From NCBI GenBank assembly GCA_021234535.1, contig CM037836.1, positions 23,612,769-23,676,768 of the forward strand: a stretch of 64,000 bases of DNA, given 5' to 3'. The DNA is from Stichopus chloronotus (Eukaryota > Echinodermata > Holothuroidea > Aspidochirotida > Stichopodidae). Under the pieces are notes generated by a model. It was given only the letters and a program-made list of their open reading frames with translations, made no database searches and was not told the origin of the DNA. The translations under genes were made by a program, and so were the position numbers. This document shows, piece after piece, positions 25,801 to 40,800 of the stretch. Within the stretch, counting starts at the first letter, position 1, and every line of letters starts with the position of its first letter.

Positions 25801-28800
25801 CTCTTCTTGAATGACAATTGTGCTTAATTGATGACAATTGTCTAATAAATCCTATCACGTGCGTCACTAGTATTATTTAATCTATCCTCTTAATTTCTTT
25901 GAACGAGACAGTAAAGGCTCAGTACTTCCAACTAGTGCTGTTGCCAACAAGGTGAACACCCACCCTAATTCCAGATTGTCTCCTATCGAAACCAAACATG
26001 TAGAAAACATTGGAGACTCACAAAATCAGCAGTTAAACCTCCCATAATATCATCATGAAATGACGAGCTGGGTATAGTTGTCATTGCAACAGCCCAAATA
26101 ACTATACTGACACGCGCTTGTACAAGAATTCTACAGAATTAGTAACACGAGCGGTGTTTTTACCGAAACTTGGCGGCGGTCTCATTAATGTATGTGCATT
26201 ATGTGGAACCAGGTGAAGTCTGTTTTGAAAATATATTTTTAATTCAGCTGGGAAACCGAATTACCAGTGTTAGTATATGCACTCACTGTCTTCTAAGGTG
26301 ATGGCTTTGACATGGCTACTGTAGTCGCTATCTCCACCTGATGAAGATGCCCTTACTTTGAAGGAATAATTCGTGTATGGGATAAGTTCATCGAACACCA
26401 CATAGTTTTCTACGGTGACGTCTCTCCGAACCACCTCGTTATCTTCTGAGAGGACGTAACTGTAGTGAGAGATAAAGTCTCCACAGCATCTGCAATCACT
26501 GGTTGGCATCTCCCAGACAAACTTTAATTTTCTTTTCGATCGATGCGTCGAGAAAATATTCACCGGAGATGACGAGGGAGCTACAGAAAAGGAAAGCTGA
26601 CAGTCGTTAATTGCACAAAACACTGAGGAATTAATGTTATGGTTTTCATGTACTGGTCCAACCGTATCAGCAACGTATACGATAATTACAAGTGTTGCAA
26701 CAAGAAAAAGTTAACATATAATGTCCCCATATACCAGTTGTGAAGAGAATGCATATACTTAACAATGAATTGGCTCAGCACAGTCTAGCCATAACAGTCT
26801 GACGTTCAGTCAAGAGAAGGACAGGTAGGTTGCGAAACCAATGAACGTCTTTAGTCTGGTAGAGGATGCTGCTATTGGGGTAGCCATTGTAAAATACACC
26901 TTTAAAATACATCTCAATGCAATGAAGCCTATACTATAATGCTTATCAGTATATCATCGGTATCTGTGCGTTCACAAACAGCTTACTTCATGAACTGAAA
27001 TCAGTCAAACAAATGAGACTTAATGTGTCCTTTGTTTTGCTCTTATTCATACACTTTTCTTCTTTTTTTTCTTTTTTTTTTATCTTGGAGCATATAAAAT
27101 TGTCCTTTACCTTAAAACAAAAGTTATGATTACATATGATATATCATGCGAATCCTTCTGTCGACGTCACAGCTTTGCATACTTAGCCAATGTTTATTCA
27201 TGATGCAACTGTAACACAGTAATTTGTCTGTAAAAAAATGTCAATGTCAAATGGACTCCCATGTAACTTGCGGATATTTTCAACGTGTTCAATGATGAAT
27301 ACAGCAACTACTCAAAAATGTCATTTTCATGTCACACAACCTTTACGAAATACCACTGGGTAATCATAATTTAATAACACCCTTTCCGGGTATGGAACGC
27401 CAAAACGGACATTAATTTCACTAAAGCTAATGTGGCAATAACTTAATATGTGGCACAAAAATGATTAATATGAGATAATGATATATTAATTCTATATAAG
27501 TCGTTATTTTTTCAACTTCGTTAGTGCCACATAAAGGACCAACGAGAATTATTTTGACTTAGAGAATGACTTAGAGGATAACGACTTTCAAAGGTCATTA
27601 TGTGGTTAATTGCATTTTAACGAATAATGGTTTCAAAGTGGTGTTTATGTTTCGAATTGTCAAATACTGACTTCAGAAAGATCTTTATGTGGCTAATTTA
27701 ATTTGCTGAATAATGACATACAATGTCCTTACGTGGATCTTTCAATTCGCTATTGATTCGATGAACAATGGCTTGGAGTAAAGGTCGTGATGTGACTATA
27801 TAAAAGTTGCCACGTAATGAGTAAAATATTTTTTGTCGCGCCGGGCACAAAATAACACGCTCAATAATGACATTTGATTTATATCTGCAGGTGTCCCTTG
27901 TTGAAAAAAAATATATTCCTAGATCAGTGCGTAAAGTAGGCTTTGGAGCTACATGAGAAGGACTACATGTGCAGTATTGGGTTACCTGTTACAACCGTGG
28001 ACACACCAACTACGTTACTTGACCCTGGGCTAAAGATTTCATCACCGGCCATCGGTATCAACTGATATGTGTAGTTCTCACAAGGCTCTAGCCCGGCTAC
28101 TGTAATTGATTCCTCTGATTCTTCATTCGATTCAGGTATATTGATATCTTTAATTGATGTATCGCTTTCCCTCAATCTTACTCGCCAGTTACCACATTTC
28201 CAGGTTTCGATGTTGGGAAACTGAAAAAGGGCGAACAGATTTTTTTCTATGATTACTGGGTTTTTTTTAAAAAACATGTTTAAAGGGAAATAGGGCGTTT
28301 AGAATACGCCAACATGATATACAAAAGAAAATAGCTTTATTCATTGTTAAACCATCCAGTCTCATCAATAAACATCTACCTTAGTTTCATCTTCTCAAAA
28401 CATTATGCATGTAATGAGTAATGGAACATGCATCATTTGAATTTTGAAAAGTTTGGGTGAACAAATTTGAGCAACAAGTGAGTGAATTTCTACCTGTGGG
28501 GAGCTTATTTCTTGAAAAGAAGGGTACTGTCCTTCCTTATTTTGAATAGTCTATCATTCTACGTTCACAAACATTGGTTTCGAAAATATGGATGTTTTCT
28601 CTAAAACAAACGCCCTATTTCCCTTTAAAAGCCACATGCAACAGATTTTAAAATATTGTTGCTTAGTGACCCACTGATCTAGCTTGTTCCATGTTACATT
28701 AACCCATTGGACAAAAAGACGTATGATCTTTTTGCACTCAAACTCATTTAAAAGCAAGCAACTCAACAGATTTATATATGAATAAAAATTTAAATATGAA

Positions 28801-31800
28801 TGAAAAGATTAAATATGAATACACACACACTATATTCTGGTCATTTCACTTCTACTTTACCTTAATTTGTTTTAAAGTGTAGAATGTAATCTCAACAGTC
28901 CTTAAAATCACATACACAAAATAAACTTACCAGATATAGCGTTAGAGGCAACTTTTAGTCCAAAATGCTTAGTTAGTGAAACTATTAAGCCACCCCAAAC
29001 TAAAAAAGCCAATAGAAAACATTAGTTCGGATTGTTTTCATAACACTGTGAGTTGCGTTACATTGAATCAACAATCTTTACTGCGAGTTTGAAAAGGTTT
29101 GGGCTTTAAACGCGCCTCTTTAACATATATATCAAGAAACGTTGAAGCGAGTTGATCAAATTTCGTAATCCTTACAAATATGAATGTTTTCAGGAGTTCG
29201 CCAGACGTTAAAGGGCTACTCATGTATTGTCACGTTTTACGCATTGTGCACGTAAGCGCAATGAAACATGCATAGAAATCATTACCTGAGTGACAGAGTC
29301 ACTGCGCATAAAGTTCATTACTACATACTGACCTCTATCAAGAAAGTAACCGCGTCCTCATTTAGTGACTGCAGAGCAAGCGTAGGTGCTTCCGGAGCTG
29401 AAAAATGAAAAAGTAGTCAAGTAAGAAAATCTTAACATCCTTCGATTTTGATTTTGTTACGATGTGTGTGGCCTCGACAAGTTCGAGTTCCTTCAAATGC
29501 AGTTAAATATAGCCCTAAAGGAGAGAATAATCATACGAACCATACAGCAGAAAGCAGAAAATTTCGAATTGGAAAATGTAAATGTTTGAACCACTGTTCA
29601 TATATTTCATTCATATGAAATTTATCGATGTATAGATATTTTTTTTTTTGGCAATATTGTAGTTTTTTTTTATAAAAGTCAAATAATTATTGAAATGATT
29701 CATCTCACAGTATCAACCGTCGTCCATGAGTAGTAAGACGCCTATATATCAATCGATCAGTCATTTCGACATATCGACTTCTTAGAGACGGAGGAGAAAA
29801 AACTAATTCTTGTTCCTTCATAGTGTTAAAGGCTGTATTGCATCACCCTAAGCTATATTTTCACCTCCCTGAAAGGAAAATTCTGAACTGGTTCTAAATT
29901 ACAGTACTCTTAGATTGCCAGCAAATTCGAAAGATGCAGAGCAGCTCCTATTACACAGCGTACACAGGGATCCATCGTTTTGATTACACATGTGGAGGAA
30001 TGTAAGACAGGCTGAGGGATGTACTAGAGGTAGGTGGTTGGGAGAACTGAAACTGTCTGGGGTGATGCATTACAACCTTTAAACATCATGGGACGACATG
30101 TTGATAACAGAACGTCCTAGTTTTATAACCCCCCCCCCTCCCACCCCTCTCCTCACCCCTCTCCTCACCCCTCTCCTCACCCCTCTCCTCACCGTGCTCA
30201 GAACATGTTCTCCTCGTGACTGTAAAAAGGTGCGCGTGACGTGACTAGAGGCACACTGAAGTTAAATTTGAGGGTAATAACTCACCAGGGCAATCGGTCC
30301 GGACTCTGTAAATGTCGGTTGGAAGGCCAAATGCTCCGTCGCCAGCAACGACAAGTTTAAATTCGTAGTCGGTTCCGAAATGGAGACCAGTGACTCTGAT
30401 TGAGGTGACGTTTTTCGCCACATAGACGGATTGATATTCGATGCTGTCTGTTTCACGGTACTCGAGTTTATAGCCAGCCACTGGGCCGTCACCCAAATCT
30501 GAGGTATCACCCCAATCACGCCACGTTACCGTTACTCCGGTATCAGTGACGTCAGTAAATCGCAAGATGTCTGCCCCGTTGAAAGCAGGAGGATCTGAAA
30601 ACAAGAAAGACAAAAAGAAACTTGTGTGACAACTTCTAACAAAGAGGAAAAGAGTATATTGGCAGTGGTTTTGAAAAGCGATTGTGACGTCATTTACGTA
30701 GGAAAAAGAACATTAAAGCACACTTTAAGAAAAACATATATACTTGCATAACACCTGAACACGAACCATCTTGCAGACACTCCCATAACCTTCCTTAAGT
30801 TAATCGTTACGATGTACACATAGTTGTCTCATCAAAGAAACATTTTCATAGAGTATGCCAAACACTGTGGGACAAAAGTCTAACATAAATTTGCATCCTT
30901 TGTGTGTAGCAGCATCAACTGTGTCGTCGTTTATATCCTATTAGTCGATTATGAAACTTTACGTGCGTCTATGACATCAGTTTTGCATGCTTTAAAGGGA
31001 TATGTGCATTCGTAGTTATGTAGTTTGTAAAGTACAATATAGCAGTGTTCTTTTTTCCATTTAGATAATGAAAGTCTGGAGCATTTTTATTTTGCCCCTT
31101 GGTAATGTTTGGGTTGAGACCTCCCCTGTGTGTTTAAAGGAAATAAGGCGTTTGGAATATACCAACATGGTATTACACAGACAATAGCTTTCATCATTGT
31201 TTAACCATTAATTCTCATCAATAAACATCTTCTAAAGCTTCATCTCTTCAAAACATATGCATGCATAGAGTAACGGAAAATGCATCATTTGATTTTTGAG
31301 AAGTTTGGGTGAACAAATTATTGCTGAGAAAAAACATAACTGAATTTCTATCTGTGAGAAACTTCCTTCTTCAAAAGAAGGTTACAGCCCTTACTTATTT
31401 TGAATAATCTTTCGTTCTGTCTCCACAAACATTGGTTTTGAAAAACATGGCTGTTTCTGCAAAACAAACGCCTTATTTCACATTGAGCAAAAACATTAAT
31501 TTAAATGCCATGGCTGTTGATTTTGGTTACCCAGAAAAAGATGGCCTTTTCAATTTTTTCACGTTTAAAGCTGGAATATGAGTTGAGAATTTGCCAGTGA
31601 AAGTCGAATTTCGGGGAATATGCCATATAGCCACTACTAAAAAAAAAATTGAATAAGCTCCATACATGAATATTCAGGTTTATTTCCATTGGTCTGTTTG
31701 ATTTCGAATAATGGTGATTGACTCTATGCTTTCTTGGAGAGTTTGAATTTTGAAGTCTTACCAAAATGTCGAGGCAATTTTTATAGTCAATTATCTGGAA

Positions 31801-34800
31801 GATGAGCCCTTAGCTCTCTTTCAGATTTTGCGATAGGTAATCTTTTCTCCTACTTTTCCTTCCCTGAAAAACTGCCGAGCAACAAGATAGGTGACGAGGC
31901 AATTGCCAGTACAACTCATATTCCAACTTTAGTAAAAAATATTTCATTTATTCATGTAAGCAAAATAGTTTAATAACAGATGTAATGGCCTTTTATTTCA
32001 AAGTTTATTACAAGAGTTAAAATTTCTTTTTTAAAAAAGCATAAGAACAAAACAAAGGAGCAAGAATTAAGTTTCCCGTAATTTCTCTGATTAAAATAAC
32101 TGTTTTCGTTTTTCTCATCTGTATGCTCTCAAGATGAGAAGGACTATGAATGGTCACACCTTTCACAGCTTTTCTATATTTCTTTCTACAAAGTTATTAC
32201 GCACCGCATGTCTGTATTATAATTTAATTAAACTGAACCCAACAAGAACAGTATTTTATTACTGTAGCAATGTTTTTATTTTTCTTTGCTTATTCTTACT
32301 GTCTTCTATTCTCTTTTTCTGTTTTCTCATCCATCCGTTCCTACCCATTACTTACCCCGTTAATGAATTAGTAATATCGTTCAGGTACTTTTTTCAGGAA
32401 AAAAGTGCATGTTGAATTATACTACGTGTTTCAATGTGAAGTTTAATTGTAAGTAAATGTTGATTTTGTTTATTGCTAATTACTTTATATTTGGGTAATA
32501 ATTCTTACTAGAGGTTTAAAGCTTCTGTTAAATGGACGCGGGCATCTTTCCTTTCTTGGTGGTGGGGGGTTGTAATGTTTTAATTAGTTGTCTCTTTCTT
32601 TTCTCTTTGTAGTATGTATGTCTCTGTTGTAACACAAACTAATAAAATGAACTATTCTGTCGCGTCACACAGGAAAGCGAAAACGTATGCCTGACCAATG
32701 GAAAGATGTAATTGTATTGACAGTACAAGAGCACTTCGCAGCCCTCAAAGTCTGATTATCTCTTTTTCCCTTTAAGCGACGCCATTTCCAACAATTATAA
32801 AAGTTGTAAGTTACCTCTTTCCTTGGTGGTCACATTTTGCTCATCACTCCATTCGCCGTATCCAGCACTGGTTCTAGCACGAACCTACGATGAAACAGAA
32901 AGTTATTCCAAGAAGTCTTGCTATCATACCGTGCGTTACCGCGTTTATTTTTCTGATTCAAGTTGATGTTTAATATTTATTCTTGTAATTATCTCATCGC
33001 CCTATAGGGGCTAGACGAGATATTGTAGTCACTTGGCTAGTGGAGCTATATATTGTACAGTGCACCCATGGGAGAATGGTTGCCATGGAAACGCTTGGAG
33101 TGGACGAGTAGCGACATCCCAGAGGTACCCCATGGTAGAGTGACCATGGGCACAGGAGGGTCCATGTTGGGTGGTATAAATGAAAACGTGTCCGTGCCAA
33201 TATGTGTGCGTGTGCGTGCGTGGGTTTGTGTGTGTGTGTGTGCGTCCGGACCTGTCCAAATTGTGGTTTTTCCAGAGTAGTTTGAAAAGCACATGAGCGA
33301 TTAAGTTGAAACTTGGTAAGGTTGTGCATGATGCCAATACGTGCACGATGTATTAGTTGTATGGTAAATTGAGTCAAATTTGCTGATTTTTGAGAAAAAA
33401 GTCTATTTTGCCCCAAAATATTTTTTTGGGGGGCACAAAAATCTATTTCCAGCATATCTTGAGAAGTATTTGAGCATTTAATACAAAATTTTGCAAAAAC
33501 TTACCTGAGAAAGAAAATATTCAAGGTATATCACTTTTGTAGTAAAGAGAGTGAAATTTGCTGATTTTTTAGAAAGAAAAGCCAACTTTGACCCAAAATT
33601 TGTATTTCCAGCATATCTTGTTAACTATTAGATCAATTAAATTACAGTTTTGTAAGTGCTTACCTGAGAACACATTGTTCAACATAATATTACAGTCATG
33701 GTAAATTGAGTCAAATTTGCTGATTTTTTAGGGAAACAAAGCCAATTTTGCCCCATAATTTGCTATTTCCAGCATATCTTGAGAAGTATTTGAGAATTTA
33801 ATGCAAAATTTTGCAAAAACTTACATGAGAATGAAATATTCAAGGTATATCACTTTTGTAGTAAAGAGAGTGAAATTTGCTGATTTTTTAGAAAGAAAAG
33901 CCAACTTTGACCCAAAATTTGTATTTCCAGCATATCTTGTTAACTATTAGATCAATTAAATTACAGTTTTGTAAGTGCTTACCTGAGAACACATTGTTCA
34001 ACATAATATTACAGTCATGGTAAATTGAGTCAAATTTGCTGATTTTTTAGGGAAAAAAAGCCAATTTTGCCCCATAATTGCTATTTCCAGCATATCTTGA
34101 GAAGTATTTGAGAATTTAATGCAAAATTTTGCAAAAACTTACATGAGAATGAAATATTCAAGGTATATCACTTTTGTAGTAAAGAGAGTGAAATTTGCTG
34201 ATTTTTGAGGAAAAAGCCAATTTTGCCCCCAAAATTTGTATTTCCAGCATATCTTGAGGACTATTAAACCAATGAACTAAAAGTTTTGTAAGTACTTAGC
34301 AATAAACTATTACAAATTCCCATATGCAGGCCCTGTATTGAAATCAACGTGCATGTTGGCGATGAGATACGCAACTCCGTGGATTGCCCTCTTATTCATG
34401 GTTGTGAGAGCTAGTTTTTCTCGTTACTTTGATATCAGTTGGGGTTGCGACATGGTTGGAAAACACGGTGCAAAGAAAATTTGTCCTCAAAGCAATTGTC
34501 CACCAATCCTCACGTGGTGTCATACCAATTCATACTACCACGAGGAGAAAGATCGTAAATGGCCCTCATAGTAAATCTGCGTCATCATGTCGTATTGGAG
34601 AGAAGCAAAGGAGAGATAACAGTGTCTGGTCGATTTAATCATGTTTCCACCCATCAGTTTAACGTCACCCTTCGTTAATTCGAAAATGTCAATGAATTGT
34701 CAAAAGTCAATGAATTACGGAGTCTGTTTCCAACGGCTGACATTTTTAGAAAACTTTTTAATTTTTAGAGATTTTTTATTTTTAAAAGATTTAAAGAAAT

Positions 34801-37800
34801 TTTATTACTGTAAAGAAAAATTAAAAAGAAAATTTAGTTTTCAAGTCACTGGACATCGTCTTCTTTCTCATCTACAAGTTAAAGATTCAACGTAGAGCTT
34901 ACCGCCATCGCATACGTGGAACCAGGCTCGACCTCAATGTAATCCACATTTTCTGATCGTTCGTTGATGTACTTGTGCGTCCAACTCTCATTGCCACCGC
35001 TCAGTTTGTATCGTACGTGATATCCAATGATGATTCCATGAGGCGGAGTCGGAGGGATCAAAGCTACTTTTAATGTCGTTGCGTTCAAAGAGAATGATTC
35101 AAAAGGCCTCATTTTAGGTGGACCTGTAAAAGACATGTTCGTATTTTTTTTTTATTTTTTTTTTTTGCTTTTCAACTGTTTGATAGGTAAAATGCAAAAC
35201 CATTTTATGTTCGTGACACATTGTATTATACAACATAGTTAGATACAGATTGCTTGCTTCTATAATTCTTTCCAATTACTCTTCCTGAATCCCTTTTGGA
35301 TTTAATTTATGACCAACTTGTAACAAATCTTCTCATGTCAGTCGCCACTAGCCAAACAGCAATACCACTGGGAGACATAAAAGATCATAGAATATTTCCT
35401 CAAATTTCATTATTAATTTTCTACCCAACGAAACAACCGAGTCCCGCCAACTGTTTGTGGCTACCCATATACAAACCATGGAAGTATCCATCCCCACCAC
35501 GACCGGTGTCTCCTATGTGGGGAACAATCGTGCCAAACCGTATACGTCAAATGTCACAGAACGGTCAGCAATTACGAATCGTACAGTATAATTGCCGTTG
35601 TCACATTCCAAGTTACAACTCTGTACTTCTGTTAGCAACCTGTACACGCAATTAGGAAAGGTAAAATTTTGAAGAATTGGCACTCCAATCAATGTATGTG
35701 CTTGCTGTTTTGGAAGCAGACGACACCTGTCACAATGTAGGATTGACCTGGAAAGTCGAGTTGGGATTGTTAGTATACATATACTTACTGCCTTCTAAGG
35801 TGGTGGTTTCAACGTGGCTGCTGTAGTCGCTATCACCACCTGATGAAGATGCCCTTACTTTGAATGAATAATTCGTGTATGGGATAAGTCCATCGATCTT
35901 CACATAGTTGTCTACGGTTACGTTCCTCCGAACCACCTCGTTATCGTCTGAGAGGACGTAACTGTAGCTAGAGATAAAGTCTCCACAGCATCTGCAATCA
36001 CTGGTTGGCATCTCCCAGACAAACTTTAGTTTTCTTTTCTTTCGAAGCGTTTGTCGAACATTCACCGGCGGTGATGAAGGTGCTGTGTAAATGTTAAACA
36101 TTCATGGTGAAATCCATGATGAAACTTTCGCTCTTAAAACTTCTGGCAGGCTATCTATCTGCCTGATTACACCTTATAGCCCCAGGTAGGGAACGAAGCA
36201 CAGTGCACTGAAAATTGAAACACGCAACTTCCCCACTGAATAATAGATTAACAGTAACAGATTTACTTTCTGGAATATCTGGCATCTATATGCTATGGCA
36301 ACAGAGCTAACTGAAGAACATTTCGTAAGCTGAACAGCATAACTTCTGTGGTAAACAAATACTCAGGCTGATTGCTTTCTCACGCAGGGCGAGGGGAATA
36401 TAGCTTCAAGGCACCGAACAGTGAACGGGGTCTGATACGAGATATACCCACACCGCCTTTGATGTTATGGGGTACTGTCGTTGAAATGTTAAGAACGACG
36501 TCACTGTATGCATGATATACATCTGGTGTGTTAAATGGGACTACATAATGAATGGAGTAAAATAGTAAAAATTTACACCTTCTTGTAAAAGTTCTCTTGA
36601 TAAAAGTGAAGACCATTTTACAGAAATCTGAAGAAAGTTACGAAATGCTTACTTGCGAACTGTCTCCTGTCAGTGGTATGTTGCAGAAGTTATAGCTCAA
36701 CACTCCTCCCTTAGGCTATATTTCCTCCATTGTTTTAGAATCGAATTTCCAAAAGTAATTTTCCTTACAATCTCTCAAAATTTTTACCCCTGATACAAGG
36801 TACACATCACTTTACAGCTGACGAGTTAAAAATTGGTGGAAATTATCATGACCGTTAATAAACGAGAGAAGCTACGTAAGAGCTCAACTTTTGTTTCCTA
36901 GTTTTTCTTGCCTTTGTTTCCTACTGTAAATTTTCACATCAGTTTAACAGAGGCTTATCGTAAGTCTCTCATACTTCTGTTTTTATTGAGACCGAATTCA
37001 TCTATCTTCTCAAAGCGTGTGTTTTGATTGGAAACAGAGGTTGTAATGAATATTCGAAAGGCTCCGTCTTTATTTTTTTTTCCTGTTCCAAGAGTTTCTT
37101 AAGTCGCTTGGGGGGGGGGGAGGAGTTAATAGCTCCCAACAATAGGTGACTATTGTGTTTGCTTCAAGGTGCACTGATTCTAAAAAGAGAACAACAAGAT
37201 CGCACTGCCCACTAGACTCTGCAGAGTCTGCTTGGGCTGGAAAGTTTCTGTTCCTAATCTTGGTTCCGCCACCTCTGAAGCAACATCCATACTGAACTGC
37301 TCTTCCGGAAGAGTGTTTACTCCCCTCATTGATCGCTGCCCCCCGGCCGACGGTGATCACAGGGAAACGCGATTACTAGATGAGTACATATCCTCGGTTG
37401 GGTATAAGTAGGCTGCAGCTCAAATTGTGAGGGATGTATCAAAGCAGGGGAATTCATTCGCCGAGAAAGACTTTGCAAAGTCTAACTGCCCACCAGATTG
37501 AATAGAAGCAGTCAAACAATAAGGGCTTAGTATAGCAACAGTGAACTTTTCCAGTGAGCAATAACCGTAAACATAAAACAGATTAACAAATTTTCAATTC
37601 TGCCTTGGAGTCCCAACAAATTCTAAGTTCATTTTGCCAACGTTATCACAATGTACCGTATATGTTTCAACTTTTCATTTCAACCAAACACTTATTTGAA
37701 CAGATTTATATAAAACAAATGAACAACTCCCATCATTGCAGTATATAGGTGCATATTACAGGACATGTGATTAGTTACTAGAAGTTATTACTGGGTTATA

Positions 37801-40800
37801 GTACATATAAGGCCCTACGTGTGTATTACAAGTGCCAATTGAGTCACTACACAATGCTCCCACAAGCTGCTCATCCGTGAATTATCGACAGTGCAGGCTG
37901 TAACGGTCTGACGTCATAAATCAGGACTGATGACCTGTAGATTACGGTATGAAGTCGATAAACGTCTTTAGCCTACTATAGCACTGTGTGACTTTTACAT
38001 CACAGTATTCATTTAACTTTATATGATCCTTTTTATCAAGCAATATTTCACCGGCACCTTTATTACATTGTGCGCTCACAGACAATGTTACCATTCTTCA
38101 TAAAGTCCAATCAGTCAATCACATGAAGGCTTACATCTTTTTTCATTTTTTTTTTTTTTTTTGAGTGATGTATCAATTTATTTAATGTTTTATTTTGGTG
38201 TGGGGCTAGGTAGGCTTACGTGGCTTGACTTTTGGTTGTTTTGCTTTATTGCTAACTTCCTTTTTTTTTCGTTGCTGTTGTTTATCTGTTATTTAGTGTG
38301 TTGATGCTGTTTTCTTAATGTATTAGGAGGACCCCATAAAATGGAATTGATATGATTATATAAGCAGAAAGCTTTTATTCGACGGCGTAAATGGTATGTT
38401 GTTTTAATGTTGTCGTAGAAGTCCCGGTGGTACAAGTAATCTATAGGTTGGTTTGATCATTGATTTGCCGCTGATTAATCTATGCATTATCATTCAGGTC
38501 CAACGTTGATTATAACCTTGTTCATTCATACAATACGCGGGTCTGACGCAAAAACCTAAAAACAGAAGAAAATTTGGTTTTGTAAACAACCTCATTTTAT
38601 TGAAAACAAAGCCCGAGAAATGGTAAACACAATCACCACATGTAAACAATATTCGTGGACGATAGATAAATTACCACAATTGTTTTGTGTAAGAAAGCAT
38701 ACAAAAAAACACTGCCGATCTACGTTTTTACAGTATTCATCCGCTGGTGATTTCACTCTCAAATTGTTAGGCTGATAAAGTTAATAATCAGTAGGATAAC
38801 GGACCGTCAGGTGAGTGAAATGGACCAATAGGAGTTGAAGATTATTTCCAAGTATGAATGAATGTAATTTAATCCGACCTTAGTGTCATGTCGTAACAAA
38901 AGAAAAAAAATGAATGCATTCAAGTTACAGAAGAAAGTAAGTAAAGTACACAAAAGTGGTGGATTACCTGCTACAGCGGTGGATACTTTTAATTCGTTGC
39001 TTGACACCGGTGTTAAAATTTCATTTATATCAATCAGTTTCAGCTGGTATGTGTAGTTCTTGCAAGGCTTTAGCCCAGCAACCGCAATTGACGTTTCTTC
39101 TCCAGTTGGTCTAAGTTTTTTAATGGTCTTCACTCTATCGTTTTCCTTTAACCTCATTCGCCAGTTGTCACTACAGTTCCAACTTTCAAAGTTGGGAAAC
39201 TGAAAAGGTGAAGGAGAAATTCATCTGTGATTACAGTGAAAATGTTTTTTAATACATTTACGTCTTGTCTCGTTCGGCATTACAATACAAGTGACTCACT
39301 GGTCTTGCATGATTCATATGAACCATTGGAGAGCGAGACGTATGAAGATCTTTCTACATTCAAACAAAGTAAAACCAAATATATCCTGTGCTTTTACTTT
39401 CGTGACCGAACCCCTTTTATATTTACTTTCCATAATACGAAAAAAAAATACATATCATGTCATGGCGTAAAGGTAGCAAGTAATTTACTTACTCATCATG
39501 ACAATTTAATATGTTCTTTCTGTTTTATATTCGGATCTATTTCAGCTGAAGGGATAAAGCGCACGAGTTATAAACCTTGCTGAAGTCATGTTTGAAAAGT
39601 TGTATACTTACAGTTACGTTTATCTTCACTGAGGATGAGGTTACTGAACCAAGGGTCAACCTCGGTGGTTCTGGATCTAAAAAGAAAGAAGCATGAAAAG
39701 AATAAGCATAAGATCAATGCACATTGTGGATCCAGAGCATACCGTTGAACTCCGATGATTGGTAGAAGGATTTGTAGATTAATGTATCAATTTAAATTCA
39801 ATTTTTAGGTTCAATGAACGCCGTAGGTACGAAGACTCACGTTTTCGCCAATTTTGTTTTTTCTTTGCAATTCGACGTGAGCATGCACCTGCAAATGTAC
39901 TCTTTTTTTTTTCATTATTTAAAGAGAGTCATTGAGTTAGCTCACAAAATTCCAGACATCTTGTCACATTTGTTGAGTACAATACATATGTTGATGGTAA
40001 ATGAGCTAACTAAAAAGATCTTGTGCGCAACTGAAGCGACAGAGATGGGGTAATTAAAGAATTAAATCACCTATCTGCTTCTTGCAAATCTGTGACCTGA
40101 CACATTTTACCATACAGTGTTAAGCATAGACAACTTCTGCTGATAAAATTACAATATCACACATTTTTGAAAGAAAAGTAAAGGGAGACACATGACTAAT
40201 GAGGCTAATTAGAAGTATTGGCATGTAACTGTTTCCTTCAAACATGTAACAGAATCAACAACATCAATTCAATGAGCCTCTTTAAGTACCGTACAGCAGG
40301 CGATTCCACCATCTCAGCTGCATTCTCCGTCAGTTCATTTCTATGGTTCGTATATATCTAACTTGGGAAACGAGTTGGCACCGAGAAGTTGGATCTTTCC
40401 CCTAGTATGAATATCGGTACCTTTAAAGAGGGACATTGAGCTTAAATTGCACCGACATGGCTAACAAGGAAAATGGCCATTAGCTGTTGTTGACCAGACG
40501 AAGTAAGGTTTAAAAAAATACAACTCAAGACTCGCTGTTGGCACTTTGCCCTACTGCCATGATTTTAAGTTGGTACCTGTATCTAGTGCAAGGAGTCAGC
40601 CTCTTTATCGTTACACTTCGTACTAATAAAGGAACACTGAGTTGCGATTGATCACCTAGGTTCTCTATGTAAGCATATGCACTTCTGCAACTCCAATCGT
40701 AGAATCTGTCAAAATGTATAAACACAACGAAATCCTGGAACTTTCACCGAAATCCTGGAACTTCATTCATTGCTTTGAATGTGATTTAAATTGTTTAATA

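Noticed and set aside
32100..32660. AT-rich stretch ending in CAAACTAATAAAATGAAC, resembling a LINE tail
   Set aside because: No coding motif and no second copy seen in the window; resemblance only.
37070..37360. A 96-codon minus-strand frame and neighbouring frames at 41.7-42.2 kb
   Set aside because: They fall inside the palindrome-ended non-coding elements.
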